This document shows, in pieces, positions 1-9,619 of a DNA stretch of 64,000 bases. The position numbers were made by a program, and so were the translations under genes. The stretch spans positions 124,001 to 188,000 of the forward strand of contig NZ_QPGB01000005.1 in assembly GCF_003335215.1 (NCBI RefSeq), written 5' to 3'. Position 1 is the stretch's first letter, and each line of letters begins with the position of its first letter. Below the pieces are notes generated by a model that ran no database searches, was not told the DNA's origin, and worked only from the letters and a program-made list of their open reading frames with translations. The DNA is from Parvibium lacunae (GTDB lineage Bacteria; Pseudomonadota; Gammaproteobacteria; Burkholderiales; Burkholderiaceae_D).

Positions 1-88
1 GCGCAGCAAATTGAGCAATGATTATAGCCAGCTTGCTGCAATGCAGGGGGTTTTCTGTATGTCCCCTGCTTCGGACTGCACAAATAAC

Positions 89-113
89 AACGCCGCTCAT
101 GGCGAGCGGCGTT
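89..113 (-). terminator. Hairpin terminator after hpf
   Basis: A perfect 10-bp stem (AACGCCGCTC paired with GAGCGGCGTT) with a 5-base loop lies just past the hpf stop codon. Read on the minus strand it is followed by a weak T-rich stretch (GTTATTTG), so it is probably a modest rho-independent terminator. The first 88 bases of the window show no supported gene. Confidence 0.6.
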
Positions 114-134
114 CTTGGTTCGACGTCAAAAGAG

Positions 135-467
135 TTAGACGCTGGGTTGCTCCAGGCCGGTTCGTTTCAAACCCGGTTGCGAATGATCTTGGATTTTGTC
201 TTTGTGTTTAATCACCTGGCGATCAAGCCGATCAATCAAGCCGTCAATGGCGGCATACATATTGTCATCGATTTGTTCAACATGAATGTCTTTGCCGCGC
301 AGATGTAGATTGATTTCGGCCTTTTGACGGAGCTTTTCTACCGAGAGGATCACCGTCGCATCAATGACGTTATCAAAATGGCGCGTAATGCGCTCTAACT
401 TATTGGTAATGAATTCGCGTAAAGCAGGGGTAACGTCAACATGATGACCACTAATGGTGAGATTCAT
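135..467 (-). CDS. hpf: Ribosome hibernation promoting factor (HPF/YfiA family)
   Basis: A 110-residue protein that in this family binds the 30S subunit and stabilises inactive 100S ribosomes in stationary phase. It begins MNLTISGHHVDVTPALR, typical of the S30AE domain, and continues through the family's beta-alpha-beta pattern (LRGKDIHVEQIDDNMYAAID). The length is that of short HPF; no long-form C-terminal dimerisation domain is present. I start at the ATG at 467 because AAGGAG lies five bases upstream; an in-frame GTG at 473 is less well placed. It follows rpoN on the same strand, the usual proteobacterial arrangement (rpoN-hpf-ptsN). Confidence 0.95.
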   Translation of the reverse strand: MNLTISGHHVDVTPALREFITNKLERITRHFDNVIDATVILSVEKLRQKAEINLHLRGKDIHVEQIDDNMYAAIDGLIDRLDRQVIKHKDKIQDHSQPGLKRTGLEQPSV

Positions 468-558
468 AACCACTCCTTATTGAGCGAGCCGTAAAAAAGA
501 TAACGGATCGCGGGATAAACACAGTCTCTATTGCGAATAACGATGCACATACAAGGTA

Positions 559-2064
559 TTACAGCACCTTGCGCAATGCAACCGGCGGAATTTTCAGTAA
601 TTCACGGTATTTGGCGACGGTGCGCCGTGCGACCATGAATCCTTGCTCCGCCAACATGTCGGCCAGTTGGCTATCTGATAACGGTTTTTTGGGTTCCTCC
701 GTAGCAACAAGTTGTTTAATTAGAGCGCGAATCGCGGTAGACGACGCGGCTCCCCCAGCATCCGTAGCCACATGGCTACCAAAAAAATATTTAAGCTCAA
801 AGATCCCCATCGGGGTGTGCATGTACTTTTGCGTTGTAACCCGCGAGATTGTTGATTCATGCAACCCCAGCGTATCAGCGATTTCACGCAAAACCAAGGG
901 TCGCATCGCCATTTCGCCATGAGTAAAGAAGGCTCGCTGCCGCTCTACGATCGCTTGTGCAACACGCAGGATTGTGTCAAACCGTTGTTGGACATTTTTA
1001 ATCAACCATTTCGCTTCTTGTAATTGCCCCCCAATTTCTTGCTGCGGTGACTGCAAACGATGTCGTTTAAGAATCTGTGCATATAGCTGATTCACTCGCA
1101 AGCGAGGCATGACTGCCGTATTTAAGCTGGCCTGCCACCCCGCACGCGTTTTTTTAACGATCACATCAGGTACCACGTAACTGGCGACTTCTTGTGAAAA
1201 CTGGCTACCTGGGTGAGGGTCAAACGACTGAATTAATGATTGTGCGTCGCGCAATAAAGCATCGGTACAATTTAATTGCCGTTTGATTTTGTTGTAGTCG
1301 CGCGCTGCAAGAAGGTCAAGGTGATGGCGAATTAATATTTCAGCAAGCTGATGCAGTGCGGGATCAAGCGCCGCATGCTCACGGCGATATTGCTGCAACT
1401 GCAACAAGAGGCACTCCGTTATATTGCGCGCACCAATGCCAGCAGGTTCCATGTGCTGCAGCCAATGCAACGCGGCCTGGAGTTCTTCCTGCTCGATATC
1501 CAGTTCAGCTGGCAGATAGGCCTGTATCTCGGCTAGCTCAAGGCTGAGATAGCCATTGTCATCCAGTTCCTCAATCAGGATTCTGACCAAGGCTTTATCG
1601 CGTTGCGTCAAATTCAATGGCGCGAGTTGCTCCAACAAATGGTGACGTAAATCGGTGGTCGCCGCTACCTGTGGTGGCGCATAGTCATCATCCTGGTTGG
1701 TCTGCCGGTAGCCATCTTCGATACTCCATGTGGCCTCAGCCCCTATCTCTCCGGCATCCCTGTTATCCATTTCTGTCGGCGACGCTGCTGGTGTGGCAAA
1801 ATCAGACGGGGCCGCAAGTTCGCCTTGGTTGTCGGTGACCACATCGGGGCTGGCCAGGTTATTTTGTACTGCACCACTTGCATTTAAGCGTAAGGCTTGA
1901 TCGAGAAAATCATCCTCACGCTCTAAAAAAGGGTTGGTTAACACCACTTGCTCTAATTCAGCCTGCAGCTCAAGCGTAGACATTTGTAGCAGACGGATCG
2001 ACTGCTGCAACTGCGGGGTTAACGCCAGATGCTGTGAGGTGCGAAGCTGTAAACCGACTTTCAT
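559..2064 (-). CDS. rpoN: RNA polymerase sigma-54 factor
   Basis: This 501-residue protein is the alternative sigma factor that needs enhancer-binding ATPase activators. The glutamine- and leucine-rich region I is at residues 1-50 (LTPQLQQSIRLLQMSTLELQ). An acidic variable linker follows at about 50-125, then the core-binding domain, a helix-turn-helix (LHESTISRVTTQKYM), and the diagnostic RpoN box ARRTVAKYRE at about 479-488. Length is normal. It lies 33 bases downstream of lptB and upstream of hpf, so it is probably part of the lpt-rpoN transcription unit. Confidence 0.98.
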   Translation of the reverse strand: MKVGLQLRTSQHLALTPQLQQSIRLLQMSTLELQAELEQVVLTNPFLEREDDFLDQALRLNASGAVQNNLASPDVVTDNQGELAAPSDFATPAASPTEMDNRDAGEIGAEATWSIEDGYRQTNQDDDYAPPQVAATTDLRHHLLEQLAPLNLTQRDKALVRILIEELDDNGYLSLELAEIQAYLPAELDIEQEELQAALHWLQHMEPAGIGARNITECLLLQLQQYRREHAALDPALHQLAEILIRHHLDLLAARDYNKIKRQLNCTDALLRDAQSLIQSFDPHPGSQFSQEVASYVVPDVIVKKTRAGWQASLNTAVMPRLRVNQLYAQILKRHRLQSPQQEIGGQLQEAKWLIKNVQQRFDTILRVAQAIVERQRAFFTHGEMAMRPLVLREIADTLGLHESTISRVTTQKYMHTPMGIFELKYFFGSHVATDAGGAASSTAIRALIKQLVATEEPKKPLSDSQLADMLAEQGFMVARRTVAKYRELLKIPPVALRKVL

Positions 2065-2097
2065 CAGATAAAACCAATCGGGTCAAGTTAATCGCAT

Positions 2098-2859
2098 TTA
2101 CATGCGGAAATGTTCGCCAAGATAGACCCGCCGGACATTCTCATTTTCAACAATTTCGGCGGGTACCCCAGCAGCCAGAACCGTACCGGCATTGATGATG
2201 TAAGCATGGTCGCAAATACCGAGCGTCTCCCGCACATTGTGATCTGTAATCAGTACACCAATCCCGCGTTCTTTCAAAAAACGCACGATGCGTTGGATTT
2301 CAATGACCGCGATCGGGTCAACCCCTGCAAAGGGCTCATCTAACAAAACGAAGCGGGGTTTCGTCGCCAGCGCACGCGCAATTTCAACGCGCCGGCGTTC
2401 ACCGCCAGACAAAGACAAGGCAGGATTGGTCCGAATATGGGTAATTTGTAAATCGGTTAGCAGCGCTTCCAACTGATCGTCAATTTGCGCTTGGGTATAG
2501 GGCTTGCCTACGCCGCGCGCAGCAGGTTGACGCTGCAATTCGAGCACCGCACGGATGTTATTTTCAACCGTCATTTTGCGAAAAACAGAGGCTTCTTGGG
2601 GTAGATAAGACAAACCAAGCCGCGCCCGCTGGTGGATGGGTAGGCGCCCAATCGATTGATCGTCAAGAAATATCTGTCCCGCATCGGTTTTGATCAGTCC
2701 AACCAGCATGTAAAAACAGGTGGTTTTACCCGCGCCGTTGGGGCCTAATAGACCGACCACTTCGCCACTTTCGACAGTTAGCGATACATCTTGGACAACC
2801 GTCCGGGTTAAGTAACTTTTTTTAAGGTGCTGGGCTACCAAGCGGCTGCGTGTCGTCAT
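2098..2859 (-). CDS. lptB: LPS export ABC transporter ATP-binding protein LptB
   Basis: Cytoplasmic ATPase that powers the LptB2FGC machine extracting lipopolysaccharide from the inner membrane. From the chosen ATG it has 253 residues: Walker [10 protein letters not shown] (about 39-47), ABC signature [15 protein letters not shown], Walker [14 protein letters not shown], and the switch histidine in TDHNVRETL. The ATG at 2859 (MTTRSRL) is preferred over an in-frame TTG at 2868; GGA lies five bases before it. The gene sits between lptA and rpoN, its standard neighbours. Confidence 0.97.
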   Translation of the reverse strand: MTTRSRLVAQHLKKSYLTRTVVQDVSLTVESGEVVGLLGPNGAGKTTCFYMLVGLIKTDAGQIFLDDQSIGRLPIHQRARLGLSYLPQEASVFRKMTVENNIRAVLELQRQPAARGVGKPYTQAQIDDQLEALLTDLQITHIRTNPALSLSGGERRRVEIARALATKPRFVLLDEPFAGVDPIAVIEIQRIVRFLKERGIGVLITDHNVRETLGICDHAYIINAGTVLAAGVPAEIVENENVRRVYLGEHFRM

Positions 2860-2896
2860 AGGGTCCAAACGAATGCGCTAAAAAATAATAAAGCCT

Positions 2897-3574
2897 TCAT
2901 TCTCGCGGTGACCGCAAGTTGAGGCTTGGCTGTAAAGATGCGCCGGATGTGGGGGTAGCAGGTTTAGCCGGTTGCAATATGACGCGAACGCGGCCATCGG
3001 TTGTTGGGGTGCCCGCCACCGGGTTTGCGCTAGGCTTTCCCCCCTCTATGCTGTAGGTCTCACTGCGTTGATCGTAAGTAATCACGTTACCGCGGGCTTC
3101 ATCGCCAACAATAACCCCTTCGAGGCGCTGAACTAGGGCCCGTTGACGCAAAATTACCTTTTCAGATTTGCCGTCATACTCAATGCGTTCTGCATAGCCC
3201 TCGTAGTATTGGTCTAGACCTTCGCGCTTTTGACGAAAGCTCGCGAGCTTGCCAGGTGCCGCTTGGCTAATCGCATATTGGTAGCCTTCTGGATCTTGCC
3301 AGAGCGTAATGGTTTCGCCCTTGATCACCATCGTGCCTTGCGTGATCACGACGTTACCGCTAAAAATATTGCGTTGTTTTAGGTCATCGTAAACCATCCG
3401 CCCCGCATCGATATTGATCGGTTTACTTTTATCGGCAGCCTCAGGCCAGACTGTCAGTGGCCACCCCACGGCGATCAACAATACGCCCAGCAGCTTTCGT
3501 GATCGATTAGCCAAGCATGCGAATCGGAGTTCACCGGTCAAGCGTCGTGGCGAAATAATGCTTATGCGGCCCAT
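2897..3574 (-). CDS. lptA: LPS transport periplasmic protein LptA
   Basis: Periplasmic bridge protein that passes lipopolysaccharide from LptC to LptD. An arginine-rich N-terminus leads into a hydrophobic signal segment (LLGVLLIAVGWPLTVW, about residues 28-43). The OstA/LptA beta-jellyroll follows, with PINIDAGRMVYDDLKQRN and the repeated 'gnV.it.G...i.gd.i' pattern (FSGNVVITQGTMVIKGETI). The C-terminal tail is proline- and threonine-rich. Two adjacent ATGs exist (3577 and 3574); GGAG is better spaced for 3574. A gap of about 120 bases separates it from lptC upstream, so it may have its own promoter. Confidence 0.93.
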   Translation of the reverse strand: MGRISIISPRRLTGELRFACLANRSRKLLGVLLIAVGWPLTVWPEAADKSKPINIDAGRMVYDDLKQRNIFSGNVVITQGTMVIKGETITLWQDPEGYQYAISQAAPGKLASFRQKREGLDQYYEGYAERIEYDGKSEKVILRQRALVQRLEGVIVGDEARGNVITYDQRSETYSIEGGKPSANPVAGTPTTDGRVRVILQPAKPATPTSGASLQPSLNLRSPRE

Positions 3575-3697
3575 CATGCTCCATCTATTTCAGCAAACAA
3601 AGGCTTATTGTGCGCTATTTTTAGGGGCTTTGCAGCATTGGAATAGAAATTGCTTGTCAGCCACTTAAAAATCACGTCAAGCACAGCTTCTGCAAAC

Positions 3698-4318
3698 TCA
3701 GCGGGTGCGGCTGGAGGTGCGGGCTAGCGGAAAAAGGGTGGCTTGAACTCGCCTTTCTAAGGTCAAGGTACGGGCTGTGTTGTCTAATATCAACCCTTCT
3801 CCCTGCAGCACACTCGCGCCGCGCTGGATCGTGACCAGCGCATCCGTTTTGATTAAGTCATCATCGGGCAGTAGCGTGAGTAGGTCACTCTCTACCGTTA
3901 AGGCCGGGGTCTCTGCGAAAGCCGCCTGCGTCAGCACAACCCCACGTGATAAGTCAATCTGCTGTTTCTGCGTGTCGGCTTCGGTAGTCAGCCATGCCTC
4001 TTCAGCGCGAATGGCGCGGGCACCTCGACGCATCGCAGGGTTTTCCTCTGTCGCTACGATAGGCTGCCGTAACCAAGCGCTACCATCGCCTGGAAAATGG
4101 CGCAGCTCTTGCGCTTGTAAGCGATAGGAAGCAAGGCCATCGCGGTCAAAGCGGGTCAAGACCACTTGCTCAATGATAAAATCGGGTTTATCACGTGGGG
4201 TCGGGCGACGTGGAGCATCATTGCTTTGTTGCAAGCGTTGCGCGAACCAGCCTGTCGCTAGCGCCAATCCAGCCAACAATAATAAAACCACGAGCCCCCA
4301 AAGCCGTTCACGCCACAT
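3698..4318 (-). CDS. lptC: LPS export protein LptC
   Basis: A 206-residue bitopic inner-membrane protein that hands lipopolysaccharide from LptB2FG to LptA. It has one N-terminal membrane helix (LWGLVVLLLLAGLALATGW, residues 6-24) followed by a periplasmic beta-jellyroll containing FIIEQVVLTRFDRDGLASYRL and a C-terminal repeat-like half (LTVESDLLTLLPDDDLIKTD). The longer open frame upstream runs deep into kdsC; the ATG at 4318 gives the expected helix and overlaps the kdsC stop by 11 bases, which suggests translational coupling. Confidence 0.92.
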   Translation of the reverse strand: MWRERLWGLVVLLLLAGLALATGWFAQRLQQSNDAPRRPTPRDKPDFIIEQVVLTRFDRDGLASYRLQAQELRHFPGDGSAWLRQPIVATEENPAMRRGARAIRAEEAWLTTEADTQKQQIDLSRGVVLTQAAFAETPALTVESDLLTLLPDDDLIKTDALVTIQRGASVLQGEGLILDNTARTLTLERRVQATLFPLARTSSRTR

Positions 4319-4862
4319 AGCTTGCCACCAGTCCAGCGAGTTTGCCCTGGGCTTGTAAAATAAAATCACACGCTTCACGCACTGCCCCTGCCCCAGCAGG
4401 CGCCTGACTTTGCCAGTGCAAGTAGGGCTGCATGACCGCCGGCGTTGAAGGAACCCCTGCTGCAAAAATGGCACGCGTCATTACAGGTAGATCGACCACA
4501 TCATCGCCCATGTAACCGCAGACGGCGGGGCCTACCCCTAAGTCCTGTTGCAATTGCGAAAAAGCGGCGGCTTTATCGTGAATCCCTTGCTGAACCCAGG
4601 TCAAGCCGAGTTCCTGGGCGCGCTGCGCGACCATCGGAGAACGGCGGCCCGTGATAATCGCCGTACGAATACCCGCTTGCTGCAACAGTTTGAGGCCGTG
4701 TCCATCCAGAGTGTGGAAGGCTTTGAGCATTTCTCCGTCCGGGCCATAATAAAGGCGGCCATCGGTGAGCACCCCATCGACATCAAAAATCATGACCTGC
4801 ACGTTTGCCGCACGGCTTACCGCATCAGCGACCAAGGTTGAGCCAATCAGAAAATCTGTCAT
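4308..4862 (-). CDS. kdsC: 3-deoxy-D-manno-octulosonate 8-phosphate phosphatase
   Basis: HAD-family phosphatase that releases Kdo from Kdo-8-phosphate for lipopolysaccharide core synthesis. The catalytic DxD motif is D27 and D29 in MIFDVDGVLTDG. Later motifs are IITGRRS (motif II) and YMGDDVVDLPVM (motif IV). At 184 residues it has the normal compact, cap-less KdsC length. Its start codon overlaps the kdsD stop by one base (TGATG), so kdsD-kdsC-lptC behave as one operon running from Kdo synthesis to LPS export. Confidence 0.97.
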   Translation of the reverse strand: MTDFLIGSTLVADAVSRAANVQVMIFDVDGVLTDGRLYYGPDGEMLKAFHTLDGHGLKLLQQAGIRTAIITGRRSPMVAQRAQELGLTWVQQGIHDKAAAFSQLQQDLGVGPAVCGYMGDDVVDLPVMTRAIFAAGVPSTPAVMQPYLHWQSQAPAGAGAVREACDFILQAQGKLAGLVASYVA

Positions 4863-5881
4863 CAGACCACCTTCGCATGAAATAGGTCATGAATATTCAA
4901 GGCCCCCACCAATACACCTTGCGGATTCACCACTAAAAGCTGGGTAATATGATGTTGTTCCATCAGTTGCGCCGCACTGTCGGCCAACAGATCAGGGCCA
5001 ATGGTGCGGGGGTTGGCCGACATGACGGCTGCAATCGTCAGTTGGTGAAACTCGCTCGCGGTTGTCACCGGGGTTGCCAACACACGTCGCAGATCGCCAT
5101 CAGTAAAAATGCCGATTACCCGTTGCTCAGCATCAACCACAGCGGTCATCCCCATGCGCTTGCGAGACATTTCGAGCAAGGCGTCGGCCAAACTTGCTGA
5201 CTGACTGACCACAGGCATGGCTTCGCCAGTTCGCATGACATCCCGCACATGCGTTAAGAGGCGACGCCCTAATGCACCACCAGGATGAGACCGTGCAAAG
5301 TCTTCTTCGCGGAAGCCACGCGCCGACAGCAATGCCACCGCCAAGGCATCGCCAAGGGCCAACGCTGCCGTGGTGCTGGCAGTAGGGGCAAGATTGAGCG
5401 GGCAAGCTTCTTTTTCAACCGCAGCATTCAAGTGTACCGTCGCCAGTTGCGCCATGCTCGATTGGGGTTTTCCGGTCATCGCGATCAGCGTCGCCCCCAT
5501 CCGTTTAATCAATGGCATGATCGCCATCAACTCAGCACTCTCGCCCGAATTGGAAATCGCAATAAAAACGTCTTGGGCGGTGACCATACCTAAATCACCA
5601 TGACTCGCTTCTGCCGGATGCACAAAAAAAGCTGGGGTACCGGTACTGGCCAGTGTGGCCGCCAACTTACGGCCGATATGGCCGGATTTGCCAATCCCCG
5701 AGACCACGACACGACCTTGACAAGCGAGTATCGTGCGCACCGCTTGCGCAAACTGAGCATCAAGATTGCGCTGCAAATTATCAATTGCAGCGGCCTCTAT
5801 CTGTAACACCTCACGACCCAGCGCAATCAGTGGCGCGTCTTCTAACGACGCAGAAGAGATTAAATTTTTTACGACATTCAT
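4862..5881 (-). CDS. kdsD: Arabinose-5-phosphate isomerase
   Basis: Converts ribulose-5-phosphate to arabinose-5-phosphate, the first committed step of Kdo synthesis. The 339-residue protein has an N-terminal SIS sugar-isomerase domain (VVVSGIGKSGHIGRKLAAT; FVHPAEASHGDLGM; ISNSGESAEL) and two C-terminal CBS domains (from about residue 210: MRTGEAMPVV..., IAAVMSANPRTIGPD). Length and domain order match KdsD. It is the first gene of the kdsD-kdsC-lptC run and is divergent from the antiporter gene, from which it is separated by 65 bases. Confidence 0.96.
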   Translation of the reverse strand: MNVVKNLISSASLEDAPLIALGREVLQIEAAAIDNLQRNLDAQFAQAVRTILACQGRVVVSGIGKSGHIGRKLAATLASTGTPAFFVHPAEASHGDLGMVTAQDVFIAISNSGESAELMAIMPLIKRMGATLIAMTGKPQSSMAQLATVHLNAAVEKEACPLNLAPTASTTAALALGDALAVALLSARGFREEDFARSHPGGALGRRLLTHVRDVMRTGEAMPVVSQSASLADALLEMSRKRMGMTAVVDAEQRVIGIFTDGDLRRVLATPVTTASEFHQLTIAAVMSANPRTIGPDLLADSAAQLMEQHHITQLLVVNPQGVLVGALNIHDLFHAKVV

Positions 5882-5946
5882 AGTTTGGCAACAGGCAGTT
5901 GGCGCTACACTAGTGGAAACAATAATTCAGTGAGGCAGTATAACGT

Positions 5947-7944
5947 ATGGACTCTGTGCTGCAACTTACCCTATTGCTGCTTGGGGCGGCGGTTTGCGTG
6001 GTGGCCTTATTCCGTAAATTCAATTTGCCCCCGCTGCTAGGTTATTTGGTGGTTGGGATTGTGTTGGGGCCTCACTCTCTGGGCATGGCCAGCAATACCC
6101 CGGGCGCCCAACATCTGGCTGAATTTGGCGTGGTTTTCTTGATGTTTTCAATTGGCCTGGAATTCAGCCTGCCAAAACTGAAAGCGATGCGCAGAACGGT
6201 CTTTGGTCTCGGTTTGGCGCAAGTCTTTCTAACCATTGCCCTAACCTTGTCAGGGGCGGCTGTGCTGGCTTACGTGTTACCGCAATACTGGCAAGTCAGT
6301 TGGCAAGGCGCATTCGCGTTGGGCGGGGCGCTAGCCATGTCATCCACAGCGATTGTGATGAAGGTCATGGCCGAACGGCTGGAACTCGAATCGCCACATG
6401 GACGTGAAGTGACCGGCATTCTGTTATTTCAGGATATCGCCGTGGTCCCATTGCTGATTCTGGTTCCGGCACTGGCAGCACCCAGCGAAGATTTACCGTT
6501 TCGTCTCGGGTTAGCGCTGTGTAAAGCGGCCTTGGTTCTGTTTATTTTGCTGTTTGTCGGCCAAAAATTGATGCGTAGCTGGCTGCACTTCGTTGCCAGC
6601 CGGCGCTCTCAAGAGCTGTTTATGCTCAACCTGCTCTTAATCACGCTCGGGCTAGCCTATATCACCGAGGTCAGCGGCCTCTCATTGGCGTTAGGTGCAT
6701 TTGTTGCCGGCATGTTGATTGCGGAAACAGAATATCGTCATCAGGTGGAAGAAGATATCAAGCCGTTTCGCGATGTCTTATTGGGACTCTTTTTTGTGAC
6801 GATTGGCATGCAACTGGATCTGCGGGTCGTCCAGCACCAGTTTCCGATCGTGGCGCTACTAATGCTTTTACCGGTCCTCTTGAAACTGGTGGTCATTACC
6901 GGCTTAACCCGCTGGTTTGGTGCGCCGAGCGGCACCGCGTTACGCACCGGGCTTTATCTAGCCTCTGCGGGGGAGTTTGGCTTGGTGTTGATCAATCAGA
7001 TCGCAGGTTTGAATTTATTAGATCCGGTTTTGCTGCAAAGTATTCTGGCAGCGATGTTGCTCTCGATGTTGTTGGCCCCATTTATGATCCAGCACGCAGA
7101 TCGGATTGTATTGCGGGTTTCCAGTACTGAATGGATGCAACGATCACTCGAATTACACAAAATTGCGGCCCGCAGCATCGTCACGAAAAAACATGTTGTC
7201 ATCTGTGGCTTTGGCCGCAGCGGCCAGCATTTAGCGCGGTTTTTAGAGCAAGAACAGATCCCCTATGTGGCGCTCGATTTAGATCCTGATCGGGTGCGTG
7301 AGGCAGCTGCAGCGGGTGATTCGGTGGTCTATGGCGATGCGGGACGGCGTGAGGCGCTAAGTGCCGCCGGGATTCAACGTGCTGCTGCTATTGTGGTGAC
7401 CTATACGGATACCGCTTCAGCACTGAAAGTACTCCACCATAGCCATGAGTTGGCGGCGCAGGTGCCGGTCATTGTACGTACGCTCGATGACCGAGAAATC
7501 AATAAACTACAGCAAGCAGGCGCGGCCGAGGTTGTCCCTGAGATACTTGAAGGTAGTTTGATGTTAGCCTCGCATGCACTGGTATTGCTGGGGGTCCCGT
7601 TACACCGTGTTGTGCGCCGAGTTCAGCAAGCCCGGGATGAACGCTACAGCATGTTGCGCGGTTATTTCGGTGGACAAAGCGATGCGGCGGATGACATTAC
7701 CAGCGACAGTGAATCTGTTCGGCTACATTCAATCCCGATCACGGCGGGCGCAGCCTGTATTGGTCAGACCCTCGCGCAACTCGGATTGGCTGCGATCGGC
7801 GTGGAAGTCATGGCAATTCGGCGCCGCGATGTCCGTGCTAATAACCCCGATCAGCAGACCGTCATTCAGATTCATGATGTTGTTGTCGCCCGTGGCAAAC
7901 CCGAAGCGCTAACCCTGGCCGAAGCGCGCTTGCTGGAAAAATAG
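5947..7944 (+). CDS. Kef-type potassium/proton antiporter (CPA2 family)
   Basis: A 665-residue inner-membrane antiporter of the monovalent cation:proton antiporter-2 family. The first ~385 residues hold about 12 membrane segments of the Na/H-exchanger domain (LLGYLVVGIVLGPHSLGM; FLMFSIGLEFSLPKLK; GALAMSSTAIVMK). A cytosolic RCK/TrkA-N domain follows, with a nucleotide-binding GFGRSG near residue 421, and then a TrkA-C domain at about 585-660. KefB, KefC and YbaL share this layout; I cannot separate them from sequence alone. A copy divergent from kdsD is common in betaproteobacteria. Ion specificity is inferred from family. Confidence 0.92.
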   Translation: MDSVLQLTLLLLGAAVCVVALFRKFNLPPLLGYLVVGIVLGPHSLGMASNTPGAQHLAEFGVVFLMFSIGLEFSLPKLKAMRRTVFGLGLAQVFLTIALTLSGAAVLAYVLPQYWQVSWQGAFALGGALAMSSTAIVMKVMAERLELESPHGREVTGILLFQDIAVVPLLILVPALAAPSEDLPFRLGLALCKAALVLFILLFVGQKLMRSWLHFVASRRSQELFMLNLLLITLGLAYITEVSGLSLALGAFVAGMLIAETEYRHQVEEDIKPFRDVLLGLFFVTIGMQLDLRVVQHQFPIVALLMLLPVLLKLVVITGLTRWFGAPSGTALRTGLYLASAGEFGLVLINQIAGLNLLDPVLLQSILAAMLLSMLLAPFMIQHADRIVLRVSSTEWMQRSLELHKIAARSIVTKKHVVICGFGRSGQHLARFLEQEQIPYVALDLDPDRVREAAAAGDSVVYGDAGRREALSAAGIQRAAAIVVTYTDTASALKVLHHSHELAAQVPVIVRTLDDREINKLQQAGAAEVVPEILEGSLMLASHALVLLGVPLHRVVRRVQQARDERYSMLRGYFGGQSDAADDITSDSESVRLHSIPITAGAACIGQTLAQLGLAAIGVEVMAIRRRDVRANNPDQQTVIQIHDVVVARGKPEALTLAEARLLEK

Positions 7945-7965
7945 CGCGGCGCTGAACAACCTCAT

Positions 7966-7997
7966 AAAAAAAACCTCTCACAAGAGAGGCTTTTTTT
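7966..7997. terminator. Bidirectional hairpin terminator
   Basis: The stem CCTCTC/GAGAGG (7974-7979 and 7984-7989, loop ACAA) is flanked by an eight-base A-run and a seven-base T-run. It can therefore terminate both the antiporter gene from the left and the pseudopilin gene converging from the right. Confidence 0.85.
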
Positions 7998-8041
7998 ACT
8001 TTGCTTCGTAATACTGGAACTACGGTACGGTCAATCCTTGT

Positions 8042-8713
8042 TTAGAAACGCAGACAGGCCGTTAGATTCTGATCTATCGTGGCAACGTTGTAGACCGCAG
8101 CGGCAACTTGTGCGGTTGCATTTGCAGCGGCATTCACTGCCGTAGCACGGAAGGACCCGGTATTGCCAACGCTATCGTCAACTTGCGCATCTATGGCCTG
8201 CGCATAACGTGCCGGCAAGCTGCCCGCACATACCACCACGCCTGATAATGCCCCAGTTGGCCCAGTTAGCGTTGCGGCGGTACCCGCTTGAATACCCAAC
8301 AAACCACCAGCCGCATGAGAAGGTTGCAGACCTTGCTGGGCGATCCCCACGCCACCACCCGTCATAAAACCTGCCAAACGCGTGTGTTGCCAAAATAGAG
8401 AGGATTCATTACCGACGGCAGGGGCAACGTTATACAAGCTATTGTAGACTCCATTACCAGTACCGTTATTGGCACCATTAAAACGGTTAGCGGCCTGCGC
8501 ATCATCCCCAGGCACCGCTCGGTAGCGATCCTGGTAGGCGTAGTATGCTGCCGAGACACCACGCATGTCATTGATCACGTTTTTAATCTTGCTGTTCTCA
8601 ATCAGCTCTTGGCCTTTCAATACACCGCCCAATAACAGGCCAATGATGACCAAGACAATGGCGATTTCAACCAAGGTAAAGCCACGTTGCTGTGTATGAT
8701 TAATGACTCGCAT
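8042..8713 (-). CDS. Prepilin-like protein (type IV pilin / pseudopilin)
   Basis: A 223-residue protein with a class III prepilin signal. A short basic leader ends at glycine 11, and the mature part begins FTLVEIAIVLVIIGLLLGG with glutamate at +5, the mark of prepilin peptidase processing and N-methylation. The body contains AVPGDDAQAANRFNG, seen in pseudopilin-like proteins, followed by a glycine/alanine-rich domain with only two cysteines (VVCAGS, LTACLRF). The ATG at 8713 is set by AAGGAG about seven bases upstream. No assembly ATPase, platform protein or secretin gene is nearby, so it is an orphan that must use machinery encoded elsewhere. Confidence 0.87.
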   Translation of the reverse strand: MRVINHTQQRGFTLVEIAIVLVIIGLLLGGVLKGQELIENSKIKNVINDMRGVSAAYYAYQDRYRAVPGDDAQAANRFNGANNGTGNGVYNSLYNVAPAVGNESSLFWQHTRLAGFMTGGGVGIAQQGLQPSHAAGGLLGIQAGTAATLTGPTGALSGVVVCAGSLPARYAQAIDAQVDDSVGNTGSFRATAVNAAANATAQVAAAVYNVATIDQNLTACLRF

Positions 8714-8800
8714 GAAACACTCCTTTAATGGCAATCTTCACGTTACATCTAACCAGAAATCGGCAAAAATGCAAACTCAAAAGCGCAAACAATTGATAAC

Positions 8801-9598
8801 TTAATGCCCTGCTGGCATCGGTTTGTGGTTTTCTAGCTCACGTAGGCGCTGGCTCATTAACAGAAAATCGCGTTGGTCCATCCATTCGCCTGCAGCCAGC
8901 ATGCCGCCTAATAAGACTTTAGCGGTCTCAATCTCACCCAAGTCTTCCAAAATAAACACTTCTAACTGCCTTGCCCAGTGGGGAAGCTTGGCCTCAGCCG
9001 GCGCATGCCGGAGTTGATTCGCATATTGCCTCGCTAACCCTTTCCCTGTCGCGCGCTCCATTGACGTTTTTCCAAACTGATGCTGCGCAACATAAACAGC
9101 ATGTACCAACCAGGGCCAATAGGCAGCTGGATTTGCTGAGAAATGCGTTGCAGCAAAATCCAGCATGGTTTGCTGCTGACTCGCCGAACCGCTCTCCCCG
9201 TAGATTCGGGTTGCCAGCATCATCGCATAGCGGCCTGGTAGGCTGCCAACTGCTTGTAGTGGTTGGCTTAACGCCAAGGCCAACCATTGTTGTAGCACGG
9301 CGTAGTCTAGGTCATGCCAGCGCACTGGCTGTTGCAGTGCTGGATGCGGCAAGGTCGATGCTGAGCGCAACCCACTCTCTGCCGTTTGCGCCCATAAGAC
9401 AGCGGCATAGCCGGCTAACAACGGGTCATTGAATGATTGTAATTGCCACTGTAATCGTGTTGGTGGGGGCTCTATCGCTGTCATCTCTTGGCGTTGTTGC
9501 CGGATAGATTGCGAAAGCCAGGCATTAGCCCCTAGGAAAGCCAGTATTCCGACGAGCAGGCTCTGCCTAACATACTGGCGAGTATGAGATATCAACAA
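8801..9598 (-). CDS. Unknown membrane-anchored protein
   Basis: I do not recognise this protein of about 265 residues. It has a single N-terminal hydrophobic segment (SLLVGILAFLGANAWL), so it is probably anchored in the inner membrane with a periplasmic body. The rest is alanine-, leucine- and glutamine-rich and looks all-helical, reminiscent of tetratricopeptide-like proteins, but no repeat is clear. No ATG is suitable: GGAGGG sits before two consecutive TTG codons (9598 and 9595), either of which could start translation. It lies between the HD-GYP gene and the pseudopilin, all on one strand, and may act with one of them. Confidence 0.65.
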   Translation of the reverse strand: MLISHTRQYVRQSLLVGILAFLGANAWLSQSIRQQRQEMTAIEPPPTRLQWQLQSFNDPLLAGYAAVLWAQTAESGLRSASTLPHPALQQPVRWHDLDYAVLQQWLALALSQPLQAVGSLPGRYAMMLATRIYGESGSASQQQTMLDFAATHFSANPAAYWPWLVHAVYVAQHQFGKTSMERATGKGLARQYANQLRHAPAEAKLPHWARQLEVFILEDLGEIETAKVLLGGMLAAGEWMDQRDFLLMSQRLRELENHKPMPAGH

Positions 9599-9619
9599 CT
9601 CGCCCTCCAAACATCGACA